DNA from: Atherix ibis
Taxonomy: Eukaryota > Arthropoda > Insecta > Diptera > Athericidae
Direction of reading: 5' to 3'
DNA length: 64,000 nucleotides
Assembly (NCBI GenBank): GCA_958298945.1
Contig: OY282606.1
Span: 53,147,920-53,211,919, forward strand
This document shows, piece by piece, positions 35,351 through 47,110 of this stretch. The first letter of the stretch is position 1. Every line of letters begins with the position of its first letter. The notes beneath the pieces were generated by a model. It worked only from the letters and a program-made list of their open reading frames with translations, was not told where the DNA came from and searched no databases. Position numbers and translations under genes: made by a program.

Positions 35351-35399
35351 AAAAATTAAAATTTATATCTATATCCCAACGTACTTTCCAAGTAGCAAT

Positions 35400-36010
35400 A
35401 ATATAAATACTCATATAAATCCTGACAATAGTAGCTAATAATTTACAATTTCATGTCACCAATCTGCAATCCTAGCTTACGAGATGAAGAGTGAAGTTAA
35501 ATGAACAAAAGAGTGCCAACATTACTTTCACCTTTTACCCAGGACAAACCTTCTCTTTACACCTTAATGGGAATATGATTCCTCAATTTGATAAAGTGCT
35601 TTACTTAGGACTTCACCTAGATAAGTAATTATTCTAGAACCCATATAGTACTATGAAGTTCAACGAAACGTTCCAGTTCCTATCTCATCCAGTCTTCAAA
35701 ATCTAAGATGCTGCCCGAAATTTTCTAAATCTCCTTTAACGTTTGAAATATTGTACTACTTTGTGATCTTAATATAGCCTTTATTCACAACTTCTGTATT
35801 TTACGTTACAAAAAATTTTTACTCCGGTTTATCTAATCATAATCCACTCGTAAGAGAACTACCTTCTCGAAAACATCATCCTGTAAGGTGGAAAAACGGA
35901 GACGGGCGTTTAATACCACTTAATTGCCTCACAATATAGTAAATGAATTTGTGATATAAATCTGCTTGTTATAGTAAAATAGTAATTGTGGATATCAATT
36001 AAATAAAAAT
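35400..36010 (+). mobile_element. LINE-J 3' fragment
   Basis: A second, separate 3' piece of LINE-J: FHVTNLQS, RVKLNEQKSANITFTFYPGQ, MIPQFDKVLYLGLHLDK, then scattered NPLVRELPS-like codons and the TATAAATCTGCTTGTTATAG tail also seen near 9415. Large internal deletions. Confidence 0.7.
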
Positions 36011-36135
36011 AATAAAAATCGAATATTCTTTCTACGTAGTTCTTATGTAAATAATAGATCAGCTTTAAAATTATAAAGAAAGGAACATGAGCATAAAAAG
36101 TTCTCGTTAATACTTTTATAAGAGCATCTCGTTAA

Positions 36136-37260
36136 TATTGGGTTGTTCGGAAAGTAATTTTGTTTTTTTTCCCAACAGAGGACTTAATTGTATTTTTTCA
36201 CAACCAACTTCACACTTAAGCCGTATAATCATATGTATTTTGACAGCTGAGATAGCAAGGCTTGCTTTGCTATGACAGCTGTCAGAATACATATGATTAT
36301 GCGGTTTAAGTGTGAAGTTGGTTGTGAAAAAATACAATTAGTATTTTAATTGATTCTGCAAAGTAGTTTTTTAAATACGGAAAGATGCACCACGTTCTGG
36401 AAGGCTAGTTGAAGCTGATGAACAGGTGAATAACAACTCGTGAGATCGCTGAGAGATTAAATTTATTGAATTCGACCGTTCATGATCATTTGAAACGGCT
36501 AGGTTTAATCTCAAAGCTCGACATATGGGTTCCTCATCTTCTTCTTACGGAAAAAAATTTATGCCGTCCCATTGACTTCTCAAACGCCATGAAAATGATC
36601 CATTTTTGAAGCGTATCATCACTGGGGACGATAAACGCGTTGTTTACAACAATTTTAAGCGCAAAAGATCCTGAAGTAGAAAAGATGAACCGGATCAAAG
36701 CACTTCGAAACCCAATATTTATCATAAAAAAGTGATGCTACCTGTTTGGAGGGATTTCAAAGGAATCATTTATTTTGAGCTTCTACCGTGCAACACAACG
36801 ATCAATTCTGAAGTGTACACGTACTGTCATCAGTTGGACAAATTGAACGATTCACTTGAAGAAAAAAGCCCAGAATTGGTCAATAGGAAAGGTATAGTGT
36901 TCGAACAGAATAATGCGAAACCACATACAAGTTTGACCACTCGGCAAAAGCTTTTAGAGCTTGGATGGGATATATTTCCACACCCACCATATTCTCCAGA
37001 CCTAACACCTTCAGATTAACATTTGTTCCAGTCTCTACAAAAATTTTTAGACGGTAAAACGTTTAATTCAAATGAGGAGGTCAAAAATCACTTGGATCAG
37101 TTTTTTGCCAGCAAAGAACAAAAATTTTATGAGCGTTAAATCATGCTACTGCTGGAGAGATGGCAAAGGGTACTAGATCAGACTGGATAATATTTAATTA
37201 AATAAAGTATTAATTAACTATAAGAAAATCGTCTATCATTTTAGAAAAAAAAACCCAATA
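36136..37260 (+). mobile_element. Mariner family B copy B2
   Basis: The left end is TATTGGGTTGTTCGGAAAG; the right end retains only AACCCAATA. The transposase is broken. The N-terminal domain is partly deleted (36380-36530). The catalytic part is at 36600-37020: IITGDDKRVVYNN then YHKKVMLPVWRDFKGIIYFE, FEQNNAKPHTSL, PHPPYSPDLTPSD. The second catalytic position reads QNNA instead of QDNA, so Asp is replaced by Asn. Its leader carries a large hairpin (36186-36339). Confidence 0.8.
36186..36339. repeat. 73-bp-arm hairpin in the B2 leader
   Basis: 36186-36258 and 36267-36339 are inverted copies with only a few mismatches and an 8-nt loop (GGCTTGCT). The loop lies at a natural mini-palindrome, AGCAAGGCTTGCT, still visible in this copy. 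Confidence 0.9.
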
Positions 37261-37761
37261 CTTTTATAATCTCAGACTAATAATATTGTTGTAGGACAGG
37301 GTAATCAATACAGAAGCATGAGCTTCGCCTTACCGGTACCCGAACTAATATCCTAGAGTTTGAGTAAATGCTTGTCTGATAGCCTATGCGATATTAGTGA
37401 GATTCTATTTTCCTGCGATACTTTGCCTTCAGCTAATTAATTTTTAAAAAAGCTGAAAGCCTTTTCCATTTAGAATTTTTTTTTAAATTCATTATAGGCA
37501 GTGATTTCGTATCGCCACATTATCTTTTTAAATAAATAATCACAACTTTTAAGCATATTTAAAAATTATCCCGCGATAGCTTCAAACTAATTTATTGTGT
37601 TTCTATTAAAAAATATTTTTCCTTAGCTGTAACATTTACGAGTACCTTCAATACTGTAAACTACATAGACCAATGAATATTTAATATTCTTTGAAATTAT
37701 TGAAAATACTAAAAATTATCTAAAATATGTCACGATAACGAGTATGTTTTTGCGCATCTCA
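37261..37761. other. No gene seen
   Basis: AT-rich intronic or intergenic sequence. Nothing recognised. Confidence 0.5.
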
Positions 37762-37843
37762 AGATACGATTTAGATAGTATATTCAGTTTAAAATGTATT
37801 CGTGCATACATTTTAAACTGAATATACTATCTAAATCGTATCT
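37762..37843. repeat. Perfect 37-bp-arm hairpin (first of a pair)
   Basis: 37762-37798 (AGATACGATTTAGATAGTAT...) is exactly inverted at 37807-37843, with an 8-nt loop. Confidence 0.95.
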
Positions 37844-37912
37844 AAAAATTCTAAGAAAGTATCAACTATACTTGCGCATCTCAAGTATAGTTGATACTTT
37901 CTTAGAATTTTT
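37844..37912. repeat. Perfect 31-bp-arm hairpin (second of a pair)
   Basis: Begins on the base after the first hairpin. 37844-37874 and 37882-37912 are exact inverted copies with a 7-nt loop. The loop region TTGCGCATCTCAAG repeats the sequence at 37750-37763 that precedes the first hairpin. Confidence 0.95.
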
Positions 37913-38663
37913 CACAGATCTCCAAAGGAAATGCACATTTCTTACCTCAGCTATTTTTGTTTATCTCAGTGATTAATTAAATTCATTCAACGTATTTCTT
38001 CCCACACATGCTTTTGTGGTCGTATTCGTTTGTATTCTCCCTCTCCCGTTAACAAAAATATATTCGTGGGTGGATGCTTACATATGTGAGTGAATAATAT
38101 TAAAAATAGTATTCAGTAAAATACTTAATTAGAGACTAACAATAAAAGTTTACTGAATTATTCTCCCAATTTGTGATTTGAATTATTCTCGCAATTCTAG
38201 TCAAAATATTAAGCAGCATACAAAATATTTTAATATTTCACATTATGACGACTAAAATAGTCACTAACATTGATATGAAATTCTGAACTGTGCCTTTTTA
38301 TGAACTTCGGAATCATTTCTTACTTTTCTCGAATTTTTCATTCTAAGCTTATCACATTTAAATGAACCAAAATAGTAATTATTGAAACCAAAAAAAATTA
38401 AATTTTAAATACCTCTCCAGCTCAGAACGAGAGTTCATTTTTAAAATTCTTTTAAAAAAATATGACTCAATGCATCGAAGTAATTTTATTTTTGATAATA
38501 TCCAAAATAACGAACTCTTAAATAAATAAAATAAAATTATCATAAGAATTCTCACTAATTGTGTAATATTTTTTTAAATTATTTTAACAAAAAATGATTG
38601 TGTTTTGAAGATGTGCTTCAGTAAAAGTTGGATAACGAATTTTTATGGAATGCGTAAATGTAT
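37913..38663. other. No gene seen
   Basis: AT-rich sequence up to the mariner at 38664; no feature recognised. Confidence 0.5.
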
Positions 38664-39921
38664 TACGAAGACTGTTCAAAAAGTATCGCGAATTTTGTGT
38701 TTTTTCAAAAATTATTTATTTATTCATGAATATCTAATTTGTCTCCTTCAAAGTAATACCCACCAGATATTATACACTTTTGCCAACGCTTTTTCCAATC
38801 CTCGAAGCACATTTTCTGTGATCTTGTTCAGCTCCTCCTTCGATTCCGTCTTTATCTCCTCAATCGTCCTTTCATGGGGCTCTTCAGTTTCGGGAACAAG
38901 AAAAAGTCACAGGGAGCCAGATCTGGGGAATACGGTGACCGCGGCATTATTGGTGTGTTGTTTTTGGCCGAAAATTCGCGCACAAGCAACGATGCGTGAG
39001 CAGGGGCGTTATCATGGTGCAAAAGCTAGTTTTTGTTCTTCCACAAATCCGGGCGTTTCTGGTGGATTGCTTCGCGCAACTTCTGCATAACTTGCAGGTA
39101 ATATTCCATATTGACCGTTCTACCCTGCGGCAAGAACTCATGAAGCACCACGCTCCTGCAATCGAAGAAAACTGTAAGCAAAACCTACACATTCGACCGA
39201 ACTTGGCGCGCTTTCTTCGGTCTTGGCTCGTTCGGCAGCTTCCATTGGGATTGAGCTCTGGTTTCCATGTCATAACCATAAACGCATGAGTTGTCACCAG
39301 TTATGACCCTCTGGAGCAAATTTGGGTCGTCGCGGATCCAGTCCAACAACTCCTTAGCAATATTAATACGATGCTGTTTTTGGTCGAAATTGAGCAATTT
39401 TGGTACGAATTTCGCGGCGACCCGTCTTACGCTCAAATCATTTGTAAAAATCGAATTGGCACGAGCCAATCGATATGTTTACATCCTCAGCAACTTCTTT
39501 AACGGTGATTCGACAATTGGCCAATACTATTTTCTTCACTTCATCAATGTTTTCGTCTGTTGTTGACGTGCAGGAGCGTCCGCCACGCTTTTCGTCGTTC
39601 ACATCTTCTGAACCATCTGAGAACATTTTGTACCACCGATAAACGTTTCTTCGGTCCAAGGTAGCTACACCATATACCACAGTCAACATTCAGAATGCGT
39701 CCGCGCAATTAATTTTGTTTTTCACACAAAATTTGATACAGATTCTCTGATCCATTTTTTGGAATGGGCAGTAAAAATTTAACTGAACCTTCAAAATGGC
39801 CGAACTTGTCAGCATAAGTGAGAGATATGAGTACCAACATAAGGCCACAAAAAAACGAAAATCGAATATACGTAACCCGTGGAAATTCAAAATTCGCGAT
39901 ACTTTTTGAACAGAGCTCGTA
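38664..39921 (-). mobile_element. Mariner family A copy A6, ordinary ends
   Basis: A 3'-type end at 38664 (TACGAAGACTGTTC) and a 5'-type end at 39921. The gene runs on the minus strand: start codons at about 39752 (MDQRICIKFCVKNKINCADA), DNA-binding part at 39689-39438 (NVYRWYKMFSDGSEDVNDEK), catalytic part from 39469 (VRRVAAKFVPKLLNFDQKQH, ITGDNSCVYGYDMETRAQS). A few frameshifts; the end of the gene is worn. Part of the 5' leader is deleted. Confidence 0.85.
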
Positions 39922-40163
39922 GGTTAAAATGCTAGCCAAATTATACGCGTCAACATCCAATTTATTTTTATCTCAATTTTATCATCATAATAAAAGTTAA
40001 ATTTTTGATGGCAACGAAGCATCTAGGACTAAACCTATCGAGCAGTTTCTTTGTATTGCTTTGAAAATTGCATATTGTGGGCCGCTTATCGGACCAGTCT
40101 TTTTGTAGACTGTCCAGACCAACGAGCTTTTAATAGGAACTATATCACACACTCTTATTTAAA
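39922..40163. other. Spacer
   Basis: Short stretch between two mariners. No feature recognised. Confidence 0.4.
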
Positions 40164-41407
40164 TATTGGTTGGCAACTAAGTGATTGAGGATTTTGTCAA
40201 TAAATGGTATTAGCTCATTCTTTTGTTATGCCAACGTGTTCAAAGCACCTAACCTATATTGTTTTCTTGTTGTTTGGACTTCCGCCTTTAATTTAGTAAA
40301 AAATTGTATCGTTTATCTATTTAGTTTTGTTTTCATCCAAATATAAAAAAAAACATATTTTATTGTATTATTTCCAAAAAGGCAAGAACGCATCGCAGGT
40401 ACACAAGAAGTTATGTGCCGTATATGGGAATGAAGCCTCGAAAGAAAGGCAGTATCAAAATTGGTTTGATAAATTTCGTTCTGGTGATTTTTCACTAAAA
40501 AATGCACAACGTTCGGGTCAGTTGAAGTTGATGAGACCCATATCAAGGCCATTATCGATTCAGATCGTCATAGCACAACACGTGAGATTGCAGAGACGCT
40601 CAATGTATCGCAAACATGCATAGAAAAAAAATTAAAACAGCTTGGCTATGTTAAGAAACTCGATTTATGGATTCCTCATCAGCTTAAGGAAATTCATTGG
40701 ACGCAACGCATTACCATCTGCGATTCGCTTCTGAAGCGCAACGAAACGGATCAATTTCTGAAACGACTGATAACTGGCGACGAAAAGTGGATAATTACAA
40801 CAACGTTAATCGGAAACGGTCGTGGGTGAAGCGCGATGAACCACCTCAGACGACATGAAAAGCTGAGATGCACAAAAAGAATATTATGCTGTAAGATTGG
40901 TGGGATTATAAAGGAATTCCGTACTTTGAACCTTTACCAAGAAACCAAACGATTAATTTCATCGTGTACGTTCAACAACTCGTCAAACTGAGCAAAGCAA
41001 TTCAAGATAAGCGGCCAGAATTGACAAAAAGTGGCCAGAATTGGTAAGGGTATTGTTTTCCAGCATGACAATGCAAAGCCGCATACATCTTTGGTCACCC
41101 GCCAAAAATTATTGTAATTAGGCTGGGATGTGTTGTCACATCCACCATATAGCCCTGACCTAGCGCCTTCAGACTACTATTATTTTGTTCCATGCAGAAC
41201 TCCTTAAATGGTAAAATTTTTAATGACGCTGATGATGTAAAATCACATTTAATTCAGTAACGCTAATTATGACACTGCCTGAAAGATGGCAAAGGGTCAT
41301 CGACAAAAACGGACAATACCTAATTGAATAAAGTTTTATTTTTAAGTAAAAATTTTGAATTTTTCTTCTTATTTAAAATTCGCAAACACTTAGTTGCCAA
41401 CCCAATA
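40164..41407 (+). mobile_element. Mariner family C copy C1 (mellifera-like)
   Basis: The ends TATTGGTTGGCAACTAAGTG and ACTTAGTTGCCAACCCAATA are those of the mellifera mariner subfamily. The transposase starts near 40327: ILLYYFQKGKNASQVHKKLC, NWFDKFRSGDFSLKNAQRSG. Later segments in other frames: LDLWIPHQLKEIHWTQRI, LITGDEKW, QHDNAKPHTSLVTR, YSPDLAPSDYYYF. All three catalytic Asp can be read, but several frameshifts separate them. Confidence 0.85.
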
Positions 41408-41551
41408 GTTACTGTAGTGTACACTGTAGGCATTAGCAAACTGCAATAATCAGCAAAAATTTTCGTAAATCAAGTAGGCTTTTGTGCGAGTATTTTATGT
41501 TTTGGTTTATGTAATTTGAATTATGATTTTATTTATTTTTAAAATTTTTGC

Positions 41552-42433
41552 ATAGTCTTTGTTGATAATCCGTCCTTTTTTTACGCAGAGCACGGTGCAA
41601 TTTGATCAGTTGTTGGCGGTAGCGGTGGGCATTGACAGTTTCACCAGGTTTCAACTTCTTATAATGGACGATACTCTGCTGATCCCACCAAACGCACAGC
41701 ATCGTCTTCCGTCCGAAGCGATTTTGTCTTGGGGAAGATGTTGATGGTTGGCCGGAATCAACCCACGATTTCTTGCGTTTAGGATTCTCGAAATATAACC
41801 ACTTTTCATCACCTGTCACAATCCGATGTAGGAACGACTTTCTTTTTTGTCTGGGGAGCAAAATTTCGCATGTGTTTTGGCGTTGCTCCATCTGCCTATC
41901 GTTCAATTCATGCGGCACCCATTTTCCGATCTTTTCAATCTTCCCCATGGGACGCAGACGCATGGAAATGGCTGGTTGAGTAACACCCAATTACTCCGTG
42001 AAAATTTTTTGCGATTGGGTATCGTCTTCGTCCAAAAGAGCCTGCAATTGATGGTCCTCAACCTTCCTAGACCGATTTTCACGCAAGTCAAAATTGCCGT
42101 CTTTGAACCGACGAAACTAATCTCGGCACATTGTTTCCAATAAAGCACTGTCACCATAGGCCTTCATAAGCATTCGATTCGATTCGGCAGTCGATTTCTT
42201 CAAATTGAAGCAGAAAAGCAAAGCTTTCTGCATATACTCTTTTTCTGGCACAAAACTAGATATAATTACCAAGGGAAAAATGTATATTGTTATACGAAAT
42301 TGCTGACAATGTGCACTGATTAATGTTGACAGATGTCAAACTCATAAAAAAAGTATAGCGTGTCCATGGTAGCTTAAAACGCTCACTCACGCCATCTATT
42401 ACTAAACAGCGGATTAAAGCTTATAACCTGGTA
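41552..42433 (-). mobile_element. Mariner family D copy D2, 3' end deleted
   Basis: The 5' terminal repeat is at 42404-42433 (ACCAGGTTATAAGCTTTAAT on the minus strand). The transposase is frameshifted at first (42250-42000), then open at 41990-41552: TQPAISMRLRPMGKIEKIGK, RIVTGDEKWLYFENPKRKKS, KPGETVNAHRYRQQLIKLHR. It stops abruptly after TDYQQR at about 41552, losing two catalytic Asp and the 3' terminal repeat. It reads through both sites that are frameshifted in D1. Confidence 0.8.
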
Positions 42434-42718
42434 AATTTCAAATTGAGCATACACATCATAATTTTTTAGAATTAAGGATTCAATATCACCAATCCTCTTG
42501 ATTCATGCCAATCTTCTTCACCAGAGAAGATACCAATTGTAACTCGGACAATCCCGTCTAAAATTAACCTGACGCCACACCTCCAAATAAACGCTAAGTA
42601 TTTATTTACCAGTTGACTCCCCTTGTAGTTTGATTATTTGTCCCAGTTGCTACGTTCCATTCTAAATTCTCACTTTTGATTTAACGAAAAAGTTTGCAAC
42701 AGCCCACTATAGTGACCG

Positions 42719-43300
42719 AATGATTAGGAGGGACCTGATCAAATAATAATTGTTCATATTCATGTAGGAGCTAATAAACGACTATTTTGTAGACTTTCAA
42801 GATATCTTCCGGATAATTTCATTCAGTCTAAGGTAAATACTTGCAATACAGCCTAGTAAATCTAAGGTAAACACACAATATGGCCTAATTAATCTAAGGT
42901 AAACACTTGCAAAATGATTGTAAGCGACCTTAACAAAACAGGCTTCAGAATTATTCGCATTCATGTAGTACCTAACAAGGTAACATTTTGTAGACTTTAC
43001 AAATCGATGATGAGTCTATACAAGCATGAACCTATTTTAACCAGTGATAGAATGGTAATATGAGACCTTGTCAAAAGAGGGCTTTAGAATTGATAATTTT
43101 CATATAGGCCCTAGCACACATCATCGAAAAGTCTGTGCAGACTACATAGTACAATCTAAAGAACCTTAACCAAATACTAGCCGAATGGTTGTGACAATTC
43201 GGTGAAGATCATATATAAATAGTTTATAGAACTAGCCTACTTTAATGAATGACCAAGTGATCATCATCCATCACTGAAAATTGCAAAATACAGTATTTTC
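42719..43300. repeat. Decayed tandem repeat, about 140-bp units
   Basis: Four diverged units begin near 42719, 42913, 43051 and 43194, each starting AATG and sharing blocks such as GAC.TT..CAAA, ATTCATGTAG.(A/C)CTA and TTTTGTAGACTTT. In the first unit a smaller motif TCTAAGGTAAA is itself repeated at 42827, 42861 and 42892, making that unit longer (194 bp). Looks like an old satellite fragment. Confidence 0.5.
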
Positions 43301-45020
43301 TTTTTGTAGAGCTTCCAAGATTCTACTTTAACATTTAGTATTTAGTGAAATTTCATATATCATTGGTAACAAATAATTTTTGCTTAGATGTTTTTAGGGA
43401 AATTATTTTAAAAAAAGCGTTAAATTGAAAAACTTTACAAAATATCCTTAATGATAAAGTTTTATCAAAATTTATAGTAAAGAAAATTTCAATGTGAAAA
43501 CTTTCTCATCAACAAACTACTTTGTTATGTTAAAAAAGGATATGCACAAAAAATAAGTTATTCAAACTATTTTCTTCTAATCAACGTTGAAATCTTATAA
43601 TTCCGACCATGCTACAAGACCTCGATTTATCTCCGCTATTTGTTTAGATTTATAATATATTTACACGTTTGTTGAGCAGACTTTTGTGATCTTATTAAAA
43701 AAAATTTGATGTGTTAAAGCAAACAACAAATTCGGATCCAGGAATTTACCGAAGTTCCAAATAAAGTAACACCTTTCCTTCTGTTATTCCTGCAAGTTCT
43801 TTATCATTCTCCTCAGCCGTTGTTGAAGTTTCCATATTGAAATATTAACAATATCGCTCGACAGTTGATCGATCAAGTCCTAATATCGGAATTATTGGTT
43901 TTTAATCGATAAAAATTGAAAATATTATTTTCTCAATATTATGCAGATTTAGTGTATTGTCTGAAGTGATTCCATCCTTTTGGGAACAATGCAAACAGTG
44001 GCCACGTTGGAAAGATTTGTTTTACCTTCTAGACTATGACGGATTAAATATAGTCCGGGCATTAAAACTAGGGTTATCTCCACAGAGCCTGCTTTCGTAT
44101 GAGAATAAGTAGAGACGCCTTACTAAAGGCCTGTTTATGCTTAATTAATGTATAAAAAATTTTCCTTAAATTGTTAAGTTGTGCGGAACTAAACGTTATA
44201 GAGTTTTCTGAACATAACAAAATAGCATCAAAAGCTTCTGTCTTAATTTAGAATAGGGTGAATAATTGTGGACCAATTTATTGCGAGAGCTTTTAGTGAC
44301 CGTATTTAAGGGTAGGAGAGTATGATGGTTTCGGCGTTTGATAAACTGGATTTCGTCGTTATGAAACCGGGACGTATGAAATTTTGATCAAGCAGCTTTA
44401 GACCGGACCTCCGATTAGATCCATCATTGCTGATGATACACATAGAACTAATAATTTCAACGAAGTTTCTTTTCAACAAAAAAGGTCTCCAATTTCTGGC
44501 ATGCATGTATGCTGGAAAATCTGCCACAACAAATGTCCAATTTGTAAACTTATATTTAAATCTCAGATCAAGGATAAGAAAATATTTCCAGAAGTTGAAA
44601 TAGAAGTGCCAGTGGATTTAATGTAAATATCTGCACCTATATCAATTAAAAATCAGGAAGAAGTTTTTTTTTGCTTATATCGTCATTTTATATTGTCGAT
44701 AATTGCAGATTTATGAGTGCGTTAACTAAGGCAAACCTTTCGATTGCATATCCCACCGCGATAGCAAAATTTTTAATTCAAAAACATCTGCCATTTTTCA
44801 TAGATTAATTCTTTGCAAAAATTGAATTTTTTACCCAAACAAACACTTTGACTTCGATGCATTTTGGCGGTATTATTTGCCAATGTTATATTGTGTGTTT
44901 CTTTGTTTGTTACCATTTCAAGTAACATTAGTACTGAAATGTATATTTCAAGCGCCACATAACTAAAGGTCACTTGTCGACAAGAGATAATGGAATAAGG
45001 CAATTAAATTAAAAAGAAAA
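43301..45020. other. No gene seen
   Basis: AT-rich. Open frames at 44306-44527 and 44773-45003 (minus) show no known domain; the first is somewhat more balanced in composition. If the giant-intron model is right this is intronic. Confidence 0.4.
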
Positions 45021-45029
45021 GTGGTTGCC

Positions 45030-45165
45030 TCAGTGGGACCATGGCTCAGTGGGACACGAACGCACAACTCCTTGGATGGTACTTCAGTACACTCACTAAC
45101 GACAGTGCTACCGAGCTAGCCTTGTTCAATTTTTTTAGTCACCCTAGATACTCGTATAGTCATTT
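45030..45165 (-). repeat. tRNA-like SINE remnant
   Basis: On the minus strand, GGCTAGCTCGGTAGCACTG resembles a tRNA A-box and GTTGTGCGTTCGTGTCCC a B-box, with TACCATCCAAGG between. The 3' flank TAGATACTCGTATAGTC matches the flank of the second copy at 45300-45412. CTCAGTGGGAC occurs twice. Confidence 0.5.
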
Positions 45166-45299
45166 TTTTAAATAAATGGGCCCATTTGACCTTGGGTAAT
45201 TTCACCCATGTGCTCAGACAATTTGATGGTCCGAAAGAGTAGGACAAGCGATAAGCGAATGAAAGTCGTAGAGAAAGTGAAGATATGAGGTAATTAGCG

Positions 45300-45412
45300 A
45301 AGGGCCATGATGCTGCAGCGGGATTGGATGGTAGTCCAGCTTGCTATCGACGGCAACTGTGCTACTGAGCCGCCCTCTTGTTCAATTTCTTTAGTCATAT
45401 TTGATACTCGTA
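45300..45412 (-). repeat. tRNA-like SINE remnant cut by mariner A7
   Basis: Minus strand GGCGGCTCAGTAGCACAGTT and CTGGACTACCATCCAAT match the other SINE pieces, with the same TTGTTCAATT.(C)TTTAGTCA and GATACTCGTA flank. Mariner A7 begins at that TA. Confidence 0.5.
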
Positions 45413-47110
45413 TACGAGGTCTGTTCAAAGGTATCGCGAATTTTGAATTCCGCGGGTTACGTATATTCGATTTTCGATTTTTTGTGGCGTTATGTTGGTA
45501 CTTATATCTCTCACTTATGCTGACAAGTTCGGCCATTTTGAATGTTCAGTTCATTTTTGACAGCTGCTTTGCTTGCACATGTTTTGGCTCGTCTTTGATT
45601 TTTGCCCATTCCAAAAAATGGATCAAAGAATCTGTATCAAATTTTGTGTGAATAACAAAATTAATTGCGCGGACGCATTCCGAATGCTGACTGTATCATA
45701 TGGTGAAGCTACCTTGGACCAAAGCAACGTTTATCGGTGGTACAAAATGTTCTCAGAGGGTCGAGATGATGTGAATGACGAAAAGCGTGCCGGACGCCCG
45801 AGCACGTCAACAACCGACGAAAACATAGATGAAGTGAAGAAAATAGTATTGGCCAATTGTCGAATCACAGTTAGATAAGTTGCTGAGGATTTAAACATAT
45901 CGATTGGCTCGTGGCAATTCGATTTTTACCAATGATTTGAGCGTAAGACGGGTAGCCGCGAAATTCGTACCAAAATTGCTCAATTTTGACCAAAAACAGC
46001 ATCGTATTAATATTGCTAAGGAGTTGTTGGACTGGATCCGCGACGACCCAAATTTGCTCCAAAGGCTCATAACTGGTGACAAATCATGCGTTTATGGTTA
46101 TGACGTGGAAACTAGAGCTCAATCACCCCAATGGAAGCTGCCGAACGAGCCAAGACCGAAAAAAGCGCGCCAAGTTAGGTCGAATTCCGAAAAAACCGAA
46201 AAAAGAAATTCCATCTTTTCGAAAACATTGATGAAGTGAAGAAAATAGTTAGAGAAGTTGTTGAGGCCTTGAACATATCGATTGGCTCGTGCCATTCGAT
46301 TTTGACCAATGATTTGGGTGTTCGACCAAAAACCGCATCTCATTAACATTGCTAAGGAGCTGTTGGACTCCATTGGGATGATTGAGCTTTGGACAGAGTA
46401 AGGATCTATTGGACTCTGTCCGCGATGACCCAAATTTGCTCCAAAGGGTCATAACTGGTGACGAATCATGGGTTTATGGTTATGACGTGGAAACCAAAGC
46501 TCAATCATCCCAATGGAAGCTGCCGCACGAGCCAAGACCGAAAAAAGCGCCCAAGTTCAGTTGAATGTGAAGGTTTTGCTTACAGTTTTCTTCGATTTCA
46601 GGGGCGTGGTGTATCATGAGTTCTTGCCACAGGGTAGAACGGTCAATAAGGAATATTACCTTCAAGTTATGCGCAAGTTGCGTGAAGCAATCCGCCAGAA
46701 ACGGCCGGATTTGTGGAAGAACAAAAACTGGCTTTTGCACCATGATAACGCCCCTGCTCACGCATCGTTGCTTGTGCGCGAATTTTTGGCCAAAAACAAC
46801 ATACTTATAATGCTGTAGCCACCATATTCCCCAGATCTGGCTCCCTGTGACTTTTTCTTATTCCCGAAACTGAAGAGCCCCATGGAAGGACGACGCTACG
46901 CTACGATTGAGGAGATAAAGAGGAGCTGAAAAAGAGCACAAAAAATGATATTTTGAAGTGCTTCGAGGAATGGAAAAAAACTTTGGCACACGTGTATAAT
47001 ATTTGATGGGGATTTCTTTGAAGGGAACAAAATATTGTAGATTATCATAAATAAATAAATAATTGTTGAAAAAATACAAAATTCGTGATACTTTTTGAAC
47101 AGACCTCGTA
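45413..47110 (+). mobile_element. Mariner family A copy A7, chimera with internal duplication
   Basis: A 5'-type end at 45413 and a 3'-type end at 47110. The first part (45618-46190) is the transposase N-terminus and early core (VYRWYKMFSEGRDDVNDEKR, VRRVAAKFVPKLLNFDQKQH, LITGDKSCVYGYDVETRAQS). At about 46190-46225 the sequence jumps back and repeats from the ENIDEVKK region, then runs to the 3' end (ITGDESWVYGYDVETKAQSS, LLHHDNAPAHASLLVREFLA). Near 46370 an inverted snippet (CCATTGGGATGATTGAGCTT) copies the complement of the CAATCATCCCAATGG region. Length 1698 bp against about 1300 normally. Inactive. Confidence 0.85.
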
